Below are positions 40,594 through 50,384 of a DNA stretch of 64,000 bases, in pieces; the stretch's first letter is position 1, and the number at the start of each line of letters is the position of its first letter. The position numbers and the translations under genes were made by a program. Source of the stretch: CADCWK01 sp035944555. GTDB lineage: Bacteria; Chloroflexota; Chloroflexia; Thermomicrobiales; UBA6265. The DNA is taken from positions 248,001 to 312,000 of the forward strand of contig DASZAY010000026.1 of assembly GCA_035944555.1 (NCBI GenBank), given 5' to 3'. The notes beneath the pieces are model-generated. The model searched no databases and was not told the origin of the DNA. It saw only the letters and a program-made list of their open reading frames with translations.

Positions 40594-41730
40594 TTACCGG
40601 TCCCGACGGAATCCCGATTCCTCGAATCGCTTCAGCGCATCGACCACAGCGCTGGCAGCGGTCGTCGCCACCTCGGCCGCCTTTTGCGCGGCCTCGGCGG
40701 CAGCGCGGGCGGCGTCGCTGGCGGCACGCGCGGCGTCGGCCGCCGCGTCGGTCGCGGTCCGCGGCTGGGCCGCCATCGGGTCCTGCCCCTCGGCCCAGGC
40801 GGGCGCGCCGGAACCTGCCGGCAGGACGGTCAGCCCAGAACGCCGGAGCAGGTCGACGCACCAGGCCGCCTGCCATGGCCGCGGGTCAACGGGCTGGCGC
40901 GGCGCGTGGCTATCCGACCCGCACGAGATCAGCAGGCTGCGATTGCGGGCGACCCGGCGATAGAACGCCGTCTGCTGATCGGAGTAGGACCGGTAGTGCG
41001 CCTCGATCCCGTCGACGGGAACGGTCCGCAGCAGGCGATCGAGGTCTGGCTCGGTCAGAATGCCGACCGCATCGGGGCGGCCCGGGTGGGCGATCACGCA
41101 GAGGCCGCCGGCCTGGTGCGCCGCATCGACGACCCGCTCGATCGGCAACTCGGCGCTGAACTGGCCTCCGAGCTTCTCCAGGTGGCGGGCCGAATGGTAG
41201 AGGCTCTTGACATGGCCGGCCTTGATCGCCGCCGTGAGAACATGGAAGGGCCACATCGGGCGATCGCCGTGCAACTCGTGGACAAGCGGGATCGGCATGC
41301 CGTCAGCCTCGAAGCGCTGGCGGGCATCCTCGGCCATGTCCTGCAGCATCCGATCGATGTCGCGGGTGCATTCAAGGAAGGGCTGTGCGGCGAGATCGGT
41401 TCGCTCGGGGTCGATGCCGTAGACGAGCAGATGGAGCTGGCGCCGATTCCAGCCTACCGTCATCTCCACGCCGGGAATCACCCGAATACCGCGCTCCGCC
41501 GCCAGCCGGGTGACCTCGGGAACCGAGCGCTGGGTGTCGTGGTCGCAGATCGCGACGACCTTGAAGCCCTCGCGATCAAGGTGATCGACGAGCTGCTTCG
41601 GCTCCCAGGCCCCGTCACTGGCCCATGTGTGCAGGTGCAGGTCGACGGGGTCAGCCGGGAACAGCGGGTTGGTGACGCTACCGGGAAGATCGGTCGCGAG
41701 GGCAGTGGCGGTGATGTCGAGCACGGTCAT
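40594..41730 (-). CDS. PHP-domain metal-dependent phosphoesterase with Ala-rich tail
   Basis: About 378 residues from ATG 41730 (AGGAG site upstream). PHP metal motifs are VDLHLHTWASDGAWEPK, VVAICDHDTQRSVPEVT, IRVIPGVEMTV, and CVIAHPGRPDAV..., with later SCGSDSHAP supplying the ninth ligand. The C-terminal ~60 residues are an Ala-rich helix (DAAADAARAASDAARAAAEA) like a coiled coil. It hydrolyses a phosphoester, possibly nucleoside 3',5'-bisphosphate-type. Its neighbours are the metallophosphoesterase and ParB-fold proteins, all leftward. Confidence 0.88.
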   Translation of the reverse strand: MTVLDITATALATDLPGSVTNPLFPADPVDLHLHTWASDGAWEPKQLVDHLDREGFKVVAICDHDTQRSVPEVTRLAAERGIRVIPGVEMTVGWNRRQLHLLVYGIDPERTDLAAQPFLECTRDIDRMLQDMAEDARQRFEADGMPIPLVHELHGDRPMWPFHVLTAAIKAGHVKSLYHSARHLEKLGGQFSAELPIERVVDAAHQAGGLCVIAHPGRPDAVGILTEPDLDRLLRTVPVDGIEAHYRSYSDQQTAFYRRVARNRSLLISCGSDSHAPRQPVDPRPWQAAWCVDLLRRSGLTVLPAGSGAPAWAEGQDPMAAQPRTATDAAADAARAASDAARAAAEAAQKAAEVATTAASAVVDALKRFEESGFRRDR

Positions 41731-41900
41731 CGGGGAATACGCTCCTGGGGACATGGTCTCGGACGACCCTGTCCGGCGGAGGCGGTTCGGTGCCCCACGC
41801 TGGACACGGTGCGGGGCCAGGCTGGCACGCCCGGCCCCGCGACATGATCTGTCAATGGTACGACGGGCCCGGCATTATGACGAGCTCGATAGCCGCCGGC

Positions 41901-42485
41901 CTAGTGCCCGGCATCGTCGGCGATACCATGCTCCTGGTCCGGGTAGCTCTTCTCTCCGGCCGCCAGCCGGACCCGGATCATGTTCTCGAACGGCGGCACG
42001 GGGCAGGTCCAGCCGTCGCTGTAGGCACAGTACGGGTTGTAGGCGTAGTTGAAATCAACCTGCAGCGTGCCATCCGGGCGGGCCTGCGGGTCGAGATAAC
42101 GCCCGACCGGGTAGGCCTCGTGGCCAGCGGTCAGGTCACGGAACGGCAGGAAGTACCGCCCCCGCGCGACATCGCGGAAGACGGACAGGGTCACGGACTC
42201 GCCGTCCACCTCGAAGTGAATGCGGCCGGCCCGGATGTACTCCTTGGGCTTCCCGTCCATCCCGGAGATCGTCAGCGCCTCGCCGACGCCCGGCCCAGTC
42301 GTGTCGAGATGTGCCTCGAATGCGAGATCCGGGTTCTCGTCGAAGTAGACCAGCCCCTGGAATCGCTCCTTCTGCCCGGCCGTCAGCGGCGAGTTGGCGT
42401 GCGACGCGAAGTACTTGTCCCGTCGCTCACGGTACCCGCCGTAACGGGAGGTACTGGTGGTGGTCGTGCTGGTGGTGTCCGTCAT
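41901..42485 (-). CDS. DUF1684 family protein
   Basis: A 194-residue protein with a Ser/Thr-rich start (TTSTTTTSTSRYGGYRERRD), then FAxHxNSPLTAxQKxxFxGL and LQVDFNYAYNPYCAYSDGWT, CPVPPFENMIRVRLAAGEKS, the DUF1684 signature. GGAGGC precedes ATG 42485. DUF1684 proteins often sit near oxidoreductases and may bind a small molecule. No biochemical role is known. Confidence 0.85.
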   Translation of the reverse strand: MTDTTSTTTTSTSRYGGYRERRDKYFASHANSPLTAGQKERFQGLVYFDENPDLAFEAHLDTTGPGVGEALTISGMDGKPKEYIRAGRIHFEVDGESVTLSVFRDVARGRYFLPFRDLTAGHEAYPVGRYLDPQARPDGTLQVDFNYAYNPYCAYSDGWTCPVPPFENMIRVRLAAGEKSYPDQEHGIADDAGH

Positions 42486-42717
42486 CCGACTGCCTCCGCC
42501 GCTGCCGGGCGAGGCATCCTGGCCCGCCCGGTAACTGATACTATCCAATGGGAAGTATAGCACAGCGTGGTGTACGGACACCTCCCGACCGGATGATGCC
42601 ATGTGGCCCGACCGGCGTCATCCTTGCCTCCTGTCTTGGTTGTCGGAACAGGACATCCGTGGCGGAACGATTCGGCAACGCCCCGTCGCTCACCGTCCCC
42701 GACCAGGAGGTCCGTCC

Positions 42718-43332
42718 ATGCTTCGTCGCATGATCGTCGTCGCGTTCGCCACGCTGCTGTCCTTCGCTCCGCTTGGCTCCGTCGCCGCACAGGATGACGT
42801 CCCGTCCCTGCGCGAGCAGCGCCAGACTCTCGAGGACGGCGGGTTGCCGTCTGCCTCCGAACTCGGGTCCGGTTGGGCACTTGGGGTCGCCCAGTCCTAC
42901 TCCTCCGCAACGACTCCGACCTTCGAGATACACGAAGCCGTCTACGCCGATGGCTTCGGCACACGCGTTCATATCCTGGCTGGCATCCATGACCGACGAT
43001 CGGAGTCCGCCGCGCTCGACCTGTTTACATTCATCCTGGAAAGCCACGCTACGCTTCTGGTCGCAAGCGACTATGCCCCGACTGCCCGGGAACTGCGGGC
43101 GCTCGACGATCCTTCCGGTTGTGACGACGTCCAGCGGGCGACCGGAGAAGAGCCGCTCACATACTTCTTTGTTGGCAGCCTGCTTTGCCACGACTCCGAC
43201 AACGACCGGATGTTGCTGGTCCTCATTTCCGGCAATTACAACGGGTTCACTTTCCAGGAAGCAGCCGAAGAAGTCCTGGAGATCGTGCTCGACGTCGAGC
43301 CAGCCAGTGGTGTGATGGGAACGAAGGACTGA
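42718..43332 (+). CDS. Small exported protein of unknown function
   Basis: A 204-residue protein with a clear signal peptide (MLRRMIVVAFATLLSFAPLG, cleavage after AA in SVAAQDD). Mature protein: two cysteines (SGCDDVQ, GSLLCHDSD) that could form a disulphide. SELGSGWALGVAQSYSS resembles a widespread exported domain of unknown role in actinobacteria and Chloroflexi. AGGAGG precedes ATG 42718. It is monocistronic with a terminator. Confidence 0.75.
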   Translation: MLRRMIVVAFATLLSFAPLGSVAAQDDVPSLREQRQTLEDGGLPSASELGSGWALGVAQSYSSATTPTFEIHEAVYADGFGTRVHILAGIHDRRSESAALDLFTFILESHATLLVASDYAPTARELRALDDPSGCDDVQRATGEEPLTYFFVGSLLCHDSDNDRMLLVLISGNYNGFTFQEAAEEVLEIVLDVEPASGVMGTKD

Positions 43333-43371
43333 CGGGTTCCCGATGACCCGCATAACCGAATGCATTGAATC

Positions 43372-43411
43372 ACGAACGCCCACCCCTGATTCGATAGGGG
43401 TGAGCGTTCGT
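43372..43411. terminator. Imperfect 16-bp hairpin, bidirectional
   Basis: ACGAACGC-C-CACCCCT and AGGGGTG-A-GCGTTCGT pair with one mismatch around GATTCGAT. It sits between the exported protein gene and convergent prfA. Confidence 0.75.
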
Positions 43412-43460
43412 CTGATGTGTATTTCTGCTTGGAACTGGACGTGGCCACCTCGGCAGACCG

Positions 43461-44576
43461 CTAGTCGGCGGCGACGTCGGCCGTCTCACCCAGCCGCTCG
43501 GCCTCGTCGACAGCCCGCAGCTCGCCGACCAGCGCGTCGAGGTTGCCGGACAGCACCCCCGGGATGTTGCTGACGTTCATCTTGATCCGGTGGTCGGTGA
43601 TCCGGTCCTGCGGGAAGTTGTAGGTCCGGATCTTCTCGCTGCGCTCACCCGAACCGATCTGGCTGCGGCGGGCGTCGCCCCGCTCCTGGTTGGCCTTCTG
43701 CTGCTCGATGTCATACAGCCGCGACCGGAGGACAGTCATCGCCTTGAGCTTGTTCTTGAGCTGGCTCTTCTCGTCCTGGCAGGTCACGACCAGCCCGGTC
43801 GGGATGTGCGTGATCCGGACGGCGGAGTCGGTGGTGTTGACGCTTTGCCCGCCGTTGCCGCTGGACCGGTAGACATCAATCCGCAGGTCGTTGTCCTGGA
43901 TCTGGATATCGACGTCCTCGGCCTCCGGCAGTACGGCGACCGACGCCGTACTGGTGTGGATCCGGCCCTGGCTCTCGGTGGCGGGGACGCGCTGGACGCG
44001 ATGGACGCCGCTCTCGTAGCGCAGGTAGCTGTAGGCGCCGCGGCCATTGACCTGGAAGATGATCTCCCGGTAGCCACCGCCGTCGGTCTCCGTCTCGGAG
44101 ACGACCTCGACCTTCCACTTCATCTTCTCGGCGAAGCGGACGTACATTCGGAACAGGTCGGCAGCGAACAGCGCGGCCTCGTCGCCACCCGTGCCCGCCC
44201 GGATCTCGATGATGACGTTCCGGTCGTCGTTGGGATCCTTCGGCACCAGCAACCGGCGGATGGCGGCGGACTGCTCGTCGCGGGCGCGGCGCAGCGTCTC
44301 GAGCTCGTCCTCCGCCAGCTCGGCCATCTCGCGGTCGGATCCGGCCTCGGCGACCATCAGCTCGGCGTCCGCGATGCCCTGGATCGTTGCCTGGTACTCG
44401 CGGTAGGCGATGACGATCGGCTCGATCTCGGCCCGCTCCCGCCCGATCTCGGACAGGCGGGACGGGTCGGTGGCGACGGCGGGATCGGCCATCATGTGGT
44501 CGAGTTCGCCGGCCCGCCGGTCGAGTTCGGCGAGCTGACGGATCAGGTTGTCGGCGGCGGGCGCGGCGGTACTCAT
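43461..44576 (-). CDS. prfA: Peptide chain release factor 1
   Basis: It recognises UAA and UAG and triggers peptide release. The PAT anticodon-like tripeptide is seen in VPATESQGRIHTSTASVAVL, and the catalytic GGQ is in SSGNGGQSVNTTDSAVRI. A 371-residue protein of normal length. Start ATG 44576 (MSTAAPAADNLIRQLAELDR). It converges with the small exported-protein gene. No prmC is adjacent. Confidence 0.97.
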   Translation of the reverse strand: MSTAAPAADNLIRQLAELDRRAGELDHMMADPAVATDPSRLSEIGRERAEIEPIVIAYREYQATIQGIADAELMVAEAGSDREMAELAEDELETLRRARDEQSAAIRRLLVPKDPNDDRNVIIEIRAGTGGDEAALFAADLFRMYVRFAEKMKWKVEVVSETETDGGGYREIIFQVNGRGAYSYLRYESGVHRVQRVPATESQGRIHTSTASVAVLPEAEDVDIQIQDNDLRIDVYRSSGNGGQSVNTTDSAVRITHIPTGLVVTCQDEKSQLKNKLKAMTVLRSRLYDIEQQKANQERGDARRSQIGSGERSEKIRTYNFPQDRITDHRIKMNVSNIPGVLSGNLDALVGELRAVDEAERLGETADVAAD

Positions 44577-44723
44577 CCGGGGACTGGTCCTTGGTGTGGG
44601 CGGGTGTGTGGGTGGGCGAACCGGGGAACATCGGCGGCGAATGATCGCGGCGGCCCGTCCTCGTGCTTCCTCAAGTATAGCGGACGGGGTCGAGCCCTCC
44701 GCCGGGATCGACTCCTGGCAGGC

Positions 44724-45212
44724 TCAGCGACGATCGCCCGAAGTCGCATCCACGGTGTCGTCCGGTGGCGTCGCGGCCGGCTCCACCCGGGCCGGGCGCA
44801 TCACCCCGAAGATCGCCTCGGCCATCGCCGCCGTGTCCGGCCGTCGCTCACCAGCCATCGGCTCAGGCGACGTCATCATCTCCGGATCACCGATCCCGAA
44901 CATCGCGGCCATCATCCCGAGGCGCGCCTCATCGGTCGCTGGTCCCGGCTGCGTCCCTAGCGTGTCGCCCGCCTCCCCCGTCACCGTCACCCGCAGGTCG
45001 CGAATTCCCCCAGGTACCGCGCGAAGCGATGGCACCCTGACTTCCATCGGGTCGATCGGCTCGCCGTGCCGGGAGGTCGTACGGATGATGGCCCGATCCG
45101 GCCCCAGCAGGTCCAGTGGGACGACCTCGACGGTGTACCCGGCGGAGACGAGCGCGAGCAGATCCTCGAGGGCAGAGACGGCGGACTCGGGCACGGGGCG
45201 ATTCGGGGTCAT
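44724..45212 (-). CDS. Hypothetical soluble protein
   Basis: A 162-residue product starting MTPNRPVPESAVSALEDLL. The first ~90 residues look like an alpha/beta domain; the rest is Ala/Pro/Met-rich (MMTSPEPMAGERRPDTAAM), probably disordered. No known domain was recognised. It lies 147 bases upstream of prfA on the same strand, with a GGAG-type site upstream. Confidence 0.6.
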   Translation of the reverse strand: MTPNRPVPESAVSALEDLLALVSAGYTVEVVPLDLLGPDRAIIRTTSRHGEPIDPMEVRVPSLRAVPGGIRDLRVTVTGEAGDTLGTQPGPATDEARLGMMAAMFGIGDPEMMTSPEPMAGERRPDTAAMAEAIFGVMRPARVEPAATPPDDTVDATSGDRR

Positions 45213-45450
45213 GGGTCAGGAACTCCAGTTGGGGGCCTACGACACGGGCCAGCACGGAATGATGCCACCAAGCGGGGCCTTGAGCCGTCCGCTCCACTCG
45301 CCTCAGAACAGGAATGGCACGCGCTCACGGGAGATGTGACCAGAGATGCCCATACCTTCTCGCTCGAACGCTCTGGCTGGAGGGTAACGGGTGCGGTTCG
45401 TTGCAGCACAATAACCTGAGCCGCTTCCCGTCCCGACCGGAGACCGTCCC

Positions 45451-45990
45451 ATGGCACATCCTGACGACCATCGGCCCCAGGATCTCGTCACCATCCGCCC
45501 CGGAACGTCCACCGATATCGACGAGGCCATCGCGGTCTGGATCGCATCCAATGATGCCCGGTTTGGCGGACCCACGACGCCGCCCGAGACGGAAGCGATG
45601 GTCCGGGGCTGGATGGCGGGCCCGGACGCGATCCTGCTGGTCGCGATCGACGGGCCGAACGGCCCGATCGTCGGCCTGACGCTGGCCGTCGACGCACGCG
45701 AGGAGTCGGGGAAGGGAGCCGCGATCCCGGGATCAGCGCACATCGCGCTGGTCTTTGTCGCGCCTGGCCGCTGGGGACAGCGCATCGGCGCCCGGCTCCT
45801 CGACGCGCAACTGGCCGGCCTCGTTGATCGCGGCTACCGCCATGCTCAGCTCTGGACCCACCAGACCAACGACCGTGCCCGGCGGCTCTACTCCAGCCGG
45901 GGATTCGTGCCTACCGGCGACTCACAGGTGAACGCACAGGGTGAGACGATCATCCGGCTGGAGCGCTCACTCCTCGGTGACGGCAGCTGA
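45451..45990 (+). CDS. GNAT-family N-acetyltransferase
   Basis: A 179-residue protein with AHIALVFVAPGRWGQRIGAR (acetyl-CoA loop) and RRLYSSRGFVPTGDSQVNAQ, typical GNAT end. ATG 45451 after GGAGACC. The substrate is unknown. Confidence 0.85.
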   Translation: MAHPDDHRPQDLVTIRPGTSTDIDEAIAVWIASNDARFGGPTTPPETEAMVRGWMAGPDAILLVAIDGPNGPIVGLTLAVDAREESGKGAAIPGSAHIALVFVAPGRWGQRIGARLLDAQLAGLVDRGYRHAQLWTHQTNDRARRLYSSRGFVPTGDSQVNAQGETIIRLERSLLGDGS

Positions 45991-46092
45991 GCGGTCCTGC
46001 TCCGGAGCGCCATGCCACTGGCCCGGTCCACATGCTCCGCGGCGGGACGGCTCCCGGGAACGGGACGAAGCACCGCGACGACCCGAAGTGGC

Positions 46093-47559
46093 TTACTCCC
46101 CGGCTCGTCCTCCGACAGCCACGACCCCGCGCCGGTCAGCGGGTTCCCGGTCGGTCTCCACGGCATGGCCAGCCTGTTCCGCTTCCACCTTGCTCGCCGC
46201 CCGCACCTCCAGCAGCAGGCCATCGATCCGGGTCACAACAACGGGCGCTCCGGCGGCAATCACCGGCGCGACGGCCGAGCGGTGCAGCGTCAGCGCGTGA
46301 GCCCGGCAGGTCTCGCCGTCGACATCGACCATCCCCTCCGGTGCCAGGGCGGTCCGTGCCAGCCCGACCTGCCCGACCATCGCCTCCCTGCCCGACGCAC
46401 GACGCTTGCGCATGCCCTTGATCGACGAGCCGGCGCGGAAGACGAAGAACACGATCAGCGAGATCGTGACGGCCCAGATCGCGGCCGGTGCGACGACGTA
46501 CCCGGCGGTCCCGTCGCCCTCAAACAGAACGTACGACCCGACCACGAAGCCAGCGATCCCGCCGACCGTGAGCAATCCCAGGGAGCGGACGAAGATATCG
46601 ATGATCAACAACACCAGCCCGCCGGCCAGTAGGACCAGCCCGATCCAGTTCACCGGCATTGCGCCGAGGATCAGGACGGCACCGACCAGCGCGACCAGCC
46701 CCCAGATGCCGGCGAAAGTGAAACCCGACGTGCTCAGCTCGAGGAAGACCCCGACGGCACCCAAGCAGAGCAGGAGATAGGCGACCGTGGGCTGAAACAG
46801 GAACAGTCCCAATCGATCGATCCAGCCCGGATCGACGTCGTCCGTCGTGGCTCCGGCCAGAAGCGTGCCGGCCCGCCCGTCCGTCGCCGCGAGCACTCCG
46901 GCCGGGTCGGTGGCGGTCGCGTCGATGGCGCCGGCGACGAGTGCGTCCGTTCCGCCGAGCGTCATGCGGGTGGCAAGCGCAGGACCAACCCAGTCGGTCG
47001 GTCGGTCGTGAGCCGCGAGGATCCCCCTCAATTCACCAGCCCGATCAGCGGATGGCGTGTCGTCGTCGAAGGGGTTGGCGGTGTGGTGATAGGCCCCGTC
47101 AAGCGAGAGACCGGCATCCGGGGCCATCGTGGCGACATGGCCGGCAAGCAGCAGCGTGGCGCCCGGTCCGTCGACGGTCGTGCTTGGCGGCACCCAGGTC
47201 AGGATGGGGATGGGACTCTCGCGCATTGCGTCGAGGATCCGGGCAGTCGTGGACGACGACCCGGATCGAACCTCAATCCGCAGCATGACCGCCGGCGCGC
47301 CGGCATCGGTCGCGTCCCGGATCGCGTCGACGACCATCCCGGCGCGGACGGGAGTGACCGGATCCTCCAGCGTGACGACCGGGACGACCGTCTGCCGCTG
47401 TGCCCGGGCGAGATCGCCGGCGACCGGCAGGAGGAGCCCGAACGCGAACGCTAGCAGACACAGCGACCGGACAACCAGCCGGAACCGTGTCGGTCGCATC
47501 CTCCTGGCTGTCGTGCCCGCGTGGCGAACGGTCCGGCCCAACGCGCACTCCTCCCTCAT
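46093..47559 (-). CDS. NfeD-like membrane protein
   Basis: About 480 residues. A signal/anchor MRPTRFRLVVRSLCLLAFAF (starting at residue 21 of the longest frame) precedes a ClpP/SDH-type N-terminal domain (AGMVVDAIRDATDAGAPAVM, TLLLAGHVATMAPDAGLSLD). Four hydrophobic segments follow, and a C-terminal OB-fold (REAMVGQVGLARTALAPEGM). NfeD proteins partner with stomatin-like proteins in membrane quality control; no stomatin gene is nearby. The start is uncertain: ATG 47559 or an internal one. The catalytic serine of the Clp-like domain is not obvious in a GSAAS context. Confidence 0.8.
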   Translation of the reverse strand: MREECALGRTVRHAGTTARRMRPTRFRLVVRSLCLLAFAFGLLLPVAGDLARAQRQTVVPVVTLEDPVTPVRAGMVVDAIRDATDAGAPAVMLRIEVRSGSSSTTARILDAMRESPIPILTWVPPSTTVDGPGATLLLAGHVATMAPDAGLSLDGAYHHTANPFDDDTPSADRAGELRGILAAHDRPTDWVGPALATRMTLGGTDALVAGAIDATATDPAGVLAATDGRAGTLLAGATTDDVDPGWIDRLGLFLFQPTVAYLLLCLGAVGVFLELSTSGFTFAGIWGLVALVGAVLILGAMPVNWIGLVLLAGGLVLLIIDIFVRSLGLLTVGGIAGFVVGSYVLFEGDGTAGYVVAPAAIWAVTISLIVFFVFRAGSSIKGMRKRRASGREAMVGQVGLARTALAPEGMVDVDGETCRAHALTLHRSAVAPVIAAGAPVVVTRIDGLLLEVRAASKVEAEQAGHAVETDREPADRRGVVAVGGRAGE

Positions 47560-47727
47560 CGCGGTGGAGTCTAAGCGGGAGGTGTCGCGAATTCGTCACG
47601 AGTCCGGTGAGGGGGTATTCCCAGGGGGTGGCCAGGTGGGGACGAGGCGGAATGGTTCTGGCATGATCCGGTCGACGCGCCCGGGAACACCGGGCCCGCT
47701 GTCAGGCAAGCACAGGGGAGACATGAC

Positions 47728-48138
47728 ATGGCGGACGGTGAGCAGCAGACCCGGCGCAGATCACCGGGCGATGTCCGGCCCGCCCTCGTCGCCTATCTGG
47801 CCGGGATCGCCGACTGGCGACGGCAGAAGGCCCGGGAGATGGACCGCGACGTCCGCAACCTCCGCACGGCCGCGGGGCTGGACGAGCTCGCCGGCCTGAT
47901 CCGGGAACTCCCCGCCGACGATGCCCGGCTGGACCGGCTTTCCCGCCTGGGGCTGCGTGGCGAGGTCTTCGAGCCTGGACAGCAACTCCACTACGAAGTC
48001 GGCCGTTTCCGGTTCTTCCACCCGGACGCGACGATCGAAGGGTTCCTCGACACGATGGTCGAGCTGGCCGAGGCCGACATGCGCGAGCAGGGACGGTTCG
48101 GTGGCCCGCAGGTGCCGGGCGACGAGCCGTGGCGCTAG
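47728..48138 (+). CDS. Hypothetical soluble protein
   Basis: A 136-residue product: basic N-terminus (GEQQTRRRSPGDVRPALVAY), helical centre, then GQQLHYEVGRFRFFHPDATI and a C-terminal MVELAEADMREQGRFGGPQV. GGGGAGAC ribosome site. No recognised family. It has its own terminator. Confidence 0.6.
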   Translation: MADGEQQTRRRSPGDVRPALVAYLAGIADWRRQKAREMDRDVRNLRTAAGLDELAGLIRELPADDARLDRLSRLGLRGEVFEPGQQLHYEVGRFRFFHPDATIEGFLDTMVELAEADMREQGRFGGPQVPGDEPWR

Positions 48139-48158
48139 CGACCGTTCCGGGAATGATC

Positions 48159-48199
48159 TGATCGGGAGGGACGCCGGCGAGCGACGTCCCTCCCGATCA
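48159..48199. terminator. 15-bp hairpin after hypothetical gene
   Basis: TGATCGGGAGGGACG and its exact complement around an 11-base loop. It lies between convergent genes and may serve both. Confidence 0.72.
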
Positions 48200-48294
48200 A
48201 ATCGCGCCGTGACTACGCTTGGATAGCAGGGGACAAGGACGGCGGGGTACCGGCAACAGGTCTCACCGGGTACCAGTTCTGGCCCCTGGCGAGA

Positions 48295-49641
48295 TCAAAC
48301 CTTGAGTGCGGCGGCCGGCGTGGGCTCGGCCAGGGGCGCCACGGGGAAGCCGGGCAGCGAGGCAACGAACCGGCCGATCCGGTCCAGTGCCTCCTCGATC
48401 TGCGGGACGGCGTAGGCGTAGGAGATCCGGACATGGCCTTCGCCGCTGTCCCCGAACGCCTCTCCGGGGACGACGGCGACCCGCCCTTCCATCAGCAGGC
48501 GCTCGGCGAATGCGGCCGAGGTCAGCCCGGTCGGGCGGATATCCGGGAAGACATAGAACGCCCCCTCCGGCAGGTGACAGGGCAGGCCGATCTGGTTCAG
48601 CCCGGCGACGACCAGCCGGCGACGGGCATCGTAGTCCTCGACCATCGCCTCGACGTCATCGTCCGCGTGGCGGAGCGCCTCGACCCCGGCCTCCTGGGCG
48701 GTGCGGCTCGCGCACAGGGCGGTGTACTGGTGGATCTTGGTCATCGCCGCGATCAGCGGTTCCGGCCCGCAGGCATAGCCCAGCCGCCAGCCGGTCATCG
48801 CGTAGGCCTTGCTGAACCCATTGAGCAGCAGCGTCCGCCGCGCCATGCCGGGCAGTGAGACGAACGAGACGTGGTCGGCGTCGAAGCTGAGCCGCTCGTA
48901 GACCTCGTCGGAGATCACCAGCAGGTCGTGCCGCTCAGCGACGGCCGCGATCGGGAGCAGGTCCTCCCGGCTGTAGGCGGCGCCGGTCGGGTTGTTGGGC
49001 GAATTGATCATGATCGCCCGCGTCCGCGGGGTGATCAGCGCCTCGAACTCGTCAGCCTGCGGCACGAACCGGTGCTCGGCCCGGGTCGGCAGCGGCACGG
49101 GGACGCCACCGGCAAACCAGATGCACGGCTTGTAGGAGACGTAGCTCGGCTCGACGACGATCACCTCGTCGCCGGGATCGAGGATCGCCCGCAGCGCCAG
49201 GTCCAGCGCCTCGGAGACGCCAACGGTGACGAGGACCTCGCCATCGGACTGGTAGCGGACACCGGTCCGCCCATCGATGTAGCGGGCGATCGCCTCGCGC
49301 AGCTCGGGCAGGCCGGAGTTGCCGGTGTAGGTGACGCGGCGCTTCTCCAGCCCGTGGATGGCAGCCTCGCGGACGCGCCATGGTGTCGAGAAGTCCGGCT
49401 CGCCGACCCCGAGCGAGATGACATCGTCCATCTCGGTCACGATGTCGAACAGGCGACGGATCCCGGACTGCGGGACCGCATCGACGCCCTGCGCGATGCG
49501 AAGCGCACCGGACCCGCTCGTCGCGCTGGTGACAACGTTGCGGGCGGTGCTACCGGTGCCGTTGGCGGAACTGCTGACGCGGGCGTCGCCGGAGGGACGG
49601 GACGGCTCGCCGACCCGGGAAGTCATGTTCTCGCTGGTCAT
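48295..49641 (-). CDS. Class I/II aminotransferase (aspartate aminotransferase-like)
   Basis: A 448-residue PLP enzyme. VISLGVGEPDFSTPWRVREA (start of the core), INSPNNPTGAAYSREDLLPI, VISDEVYERL, FSKAYAMTGWRLGYACGP with the Schiff-base lysine, and VRISYAYAVPQIEEALDRI. A long Ser/Thr-rich N-terminus (~45 residues) precedes the fold. Start ATG 49641 after GGGAGAC. It lies 20 bases downstream of the Lrp/AsnC-type regulator, so they form one operon. The substrate is not determined. Confidence 0.93.
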   Translation of the reverse strand: MTSENMTSRVGEPSRPSGDARVSSSANGTGSTARNVVTSATSGSGALRIAQGVDAVPQSGIRRLFDIVTEMDDVISLGVGEPDFSTPWRVREAAIHGLEKRRVTYTGNSGLPELREAIARYIDGRTGVRYQSDGEVLVTVGVSEALDLALRAILDPGDEVIVVEPSYVSYKPCIWFAGGVPVPLPTRAEHRFVPQADEFEALITPRTRAIMINSPNNPTGAAYSREDLLPIAAVAERHDLLVISDEVYERLSFDADHVSFVSLPGMARRTLLLNGFSKAYAMTGWRLGYACGPEPLIAAMTKIHQYTALCASRTAQEAGVEALRHADDDVEAMVEDYDARRRLVVAGLNQIGLPCHLPEGAFYVFPDIRPTGLTSAAFAERLLMEGRVAVVPGEAFGDSGEGHVRISYAYAVPQIEEALDRIGRFVASLPGFPVAPLAEPTPAAALKV

Positions 49642-49661
49642 CTCGTGTGTCTCCCGCGGCG

Positions 49662-50183
49662 CTACGGAGCGACCGCCAGCCGGTTGTCTTCGGCCATCTC
49701 GTCGGTCAGCGTCTCGCCGTCTTCCTTGTAAGCCTTGAGCAGGAAGTGCGTCTCCGTCGCCGTGACCCCATCGAGTGGGGACAGCTTATGGGCGACGAAT
49801 GCGGCCACGGCCTGCAGACTGGACCCCTCGATCACGATCCGGAGGTCGTTGTTCCCGGACACGAGGTGGACGCTGCGGACCTCGGGAAAGCGGGCGATTC
49901 GCGTGGCGACATGGTCGAAACCGGTGTCACGCTCGGGCTGGACGGAGACGTCGATGAAGGCGACGACCTTCTCGTTCTCCCCGATCCGGTCCCACCCGAT
50001 GATGGTCTTGTACCGCCGGATCACCCCGTGGCGCTCGGCCTCGGCGATGATCTCGGCGACCGTTGCCTCGTCTGCCCCGACTGCCGCTGCGACCTGTGCT
50101 GCCGAGCGCCGTGCGTCGCGCTCCAGCACACGCAGGACACGCCGTCGGAGAGTGGGATCGAACGAGTCAACGATATCCGCCAT
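49662..50183 (-). CDS. Lrp/AsnC-family transcriptional regulator
   Basis: A 173-residue regulator. Helix-turn-helix LRVLERDARRSAAQVAAAVG ... EATVAEIIAEAERHGVIRRY, then the ligand-binding RAM domain (VRSVHLVSGNNDLRIVIEGS, FVAHKLSPLDGVTATETHFL). ATG 50183 gives MADIVDSFDPTLRRRVLRVL. It probably responds to amino acids and controls the aminotransferase located 20 bases downstream. Confidence 0.93.
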   Translation of the reverse strand: MADIVDSFDPTLRRRVLRVLERDARRSAAQVAAAVGADEATVAEIIAEAERHGVIRRYKTIIGWDRIGENEKVVAFIDVSVQPERDTGFDHVATRIARFPEVRSVHLVSGNNDLRIVIEGSSLQAVAAFVAHKLSPLDGVTATETHFLLKAYKEDGETLTDEMAEDNRLAVAP

Positions 50184-50384
50184 GGGGGACCTGCCGTCTG
50201 CGTGGAGACGCAACTGGCGCCGGAGGGCGCGCGTGGATCAGCACCGTGTCTGTCCGTACACGGAGTCTAACCCACGCGATGACCGGCTGGCACATGCGCC
50301 CGACCAACCCCGTACACTGCCGCAAGCAATCACCTGGCGCCCACCCGCACGATCCGATCCGGCAACCGACCGAGGAATGCCCCG

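Noticed and set aside
43590..44960. 456-codon plus-strand frame opposite prfA
   Set aside because: prfA motifs PAT and GGQ settle the coding strand.
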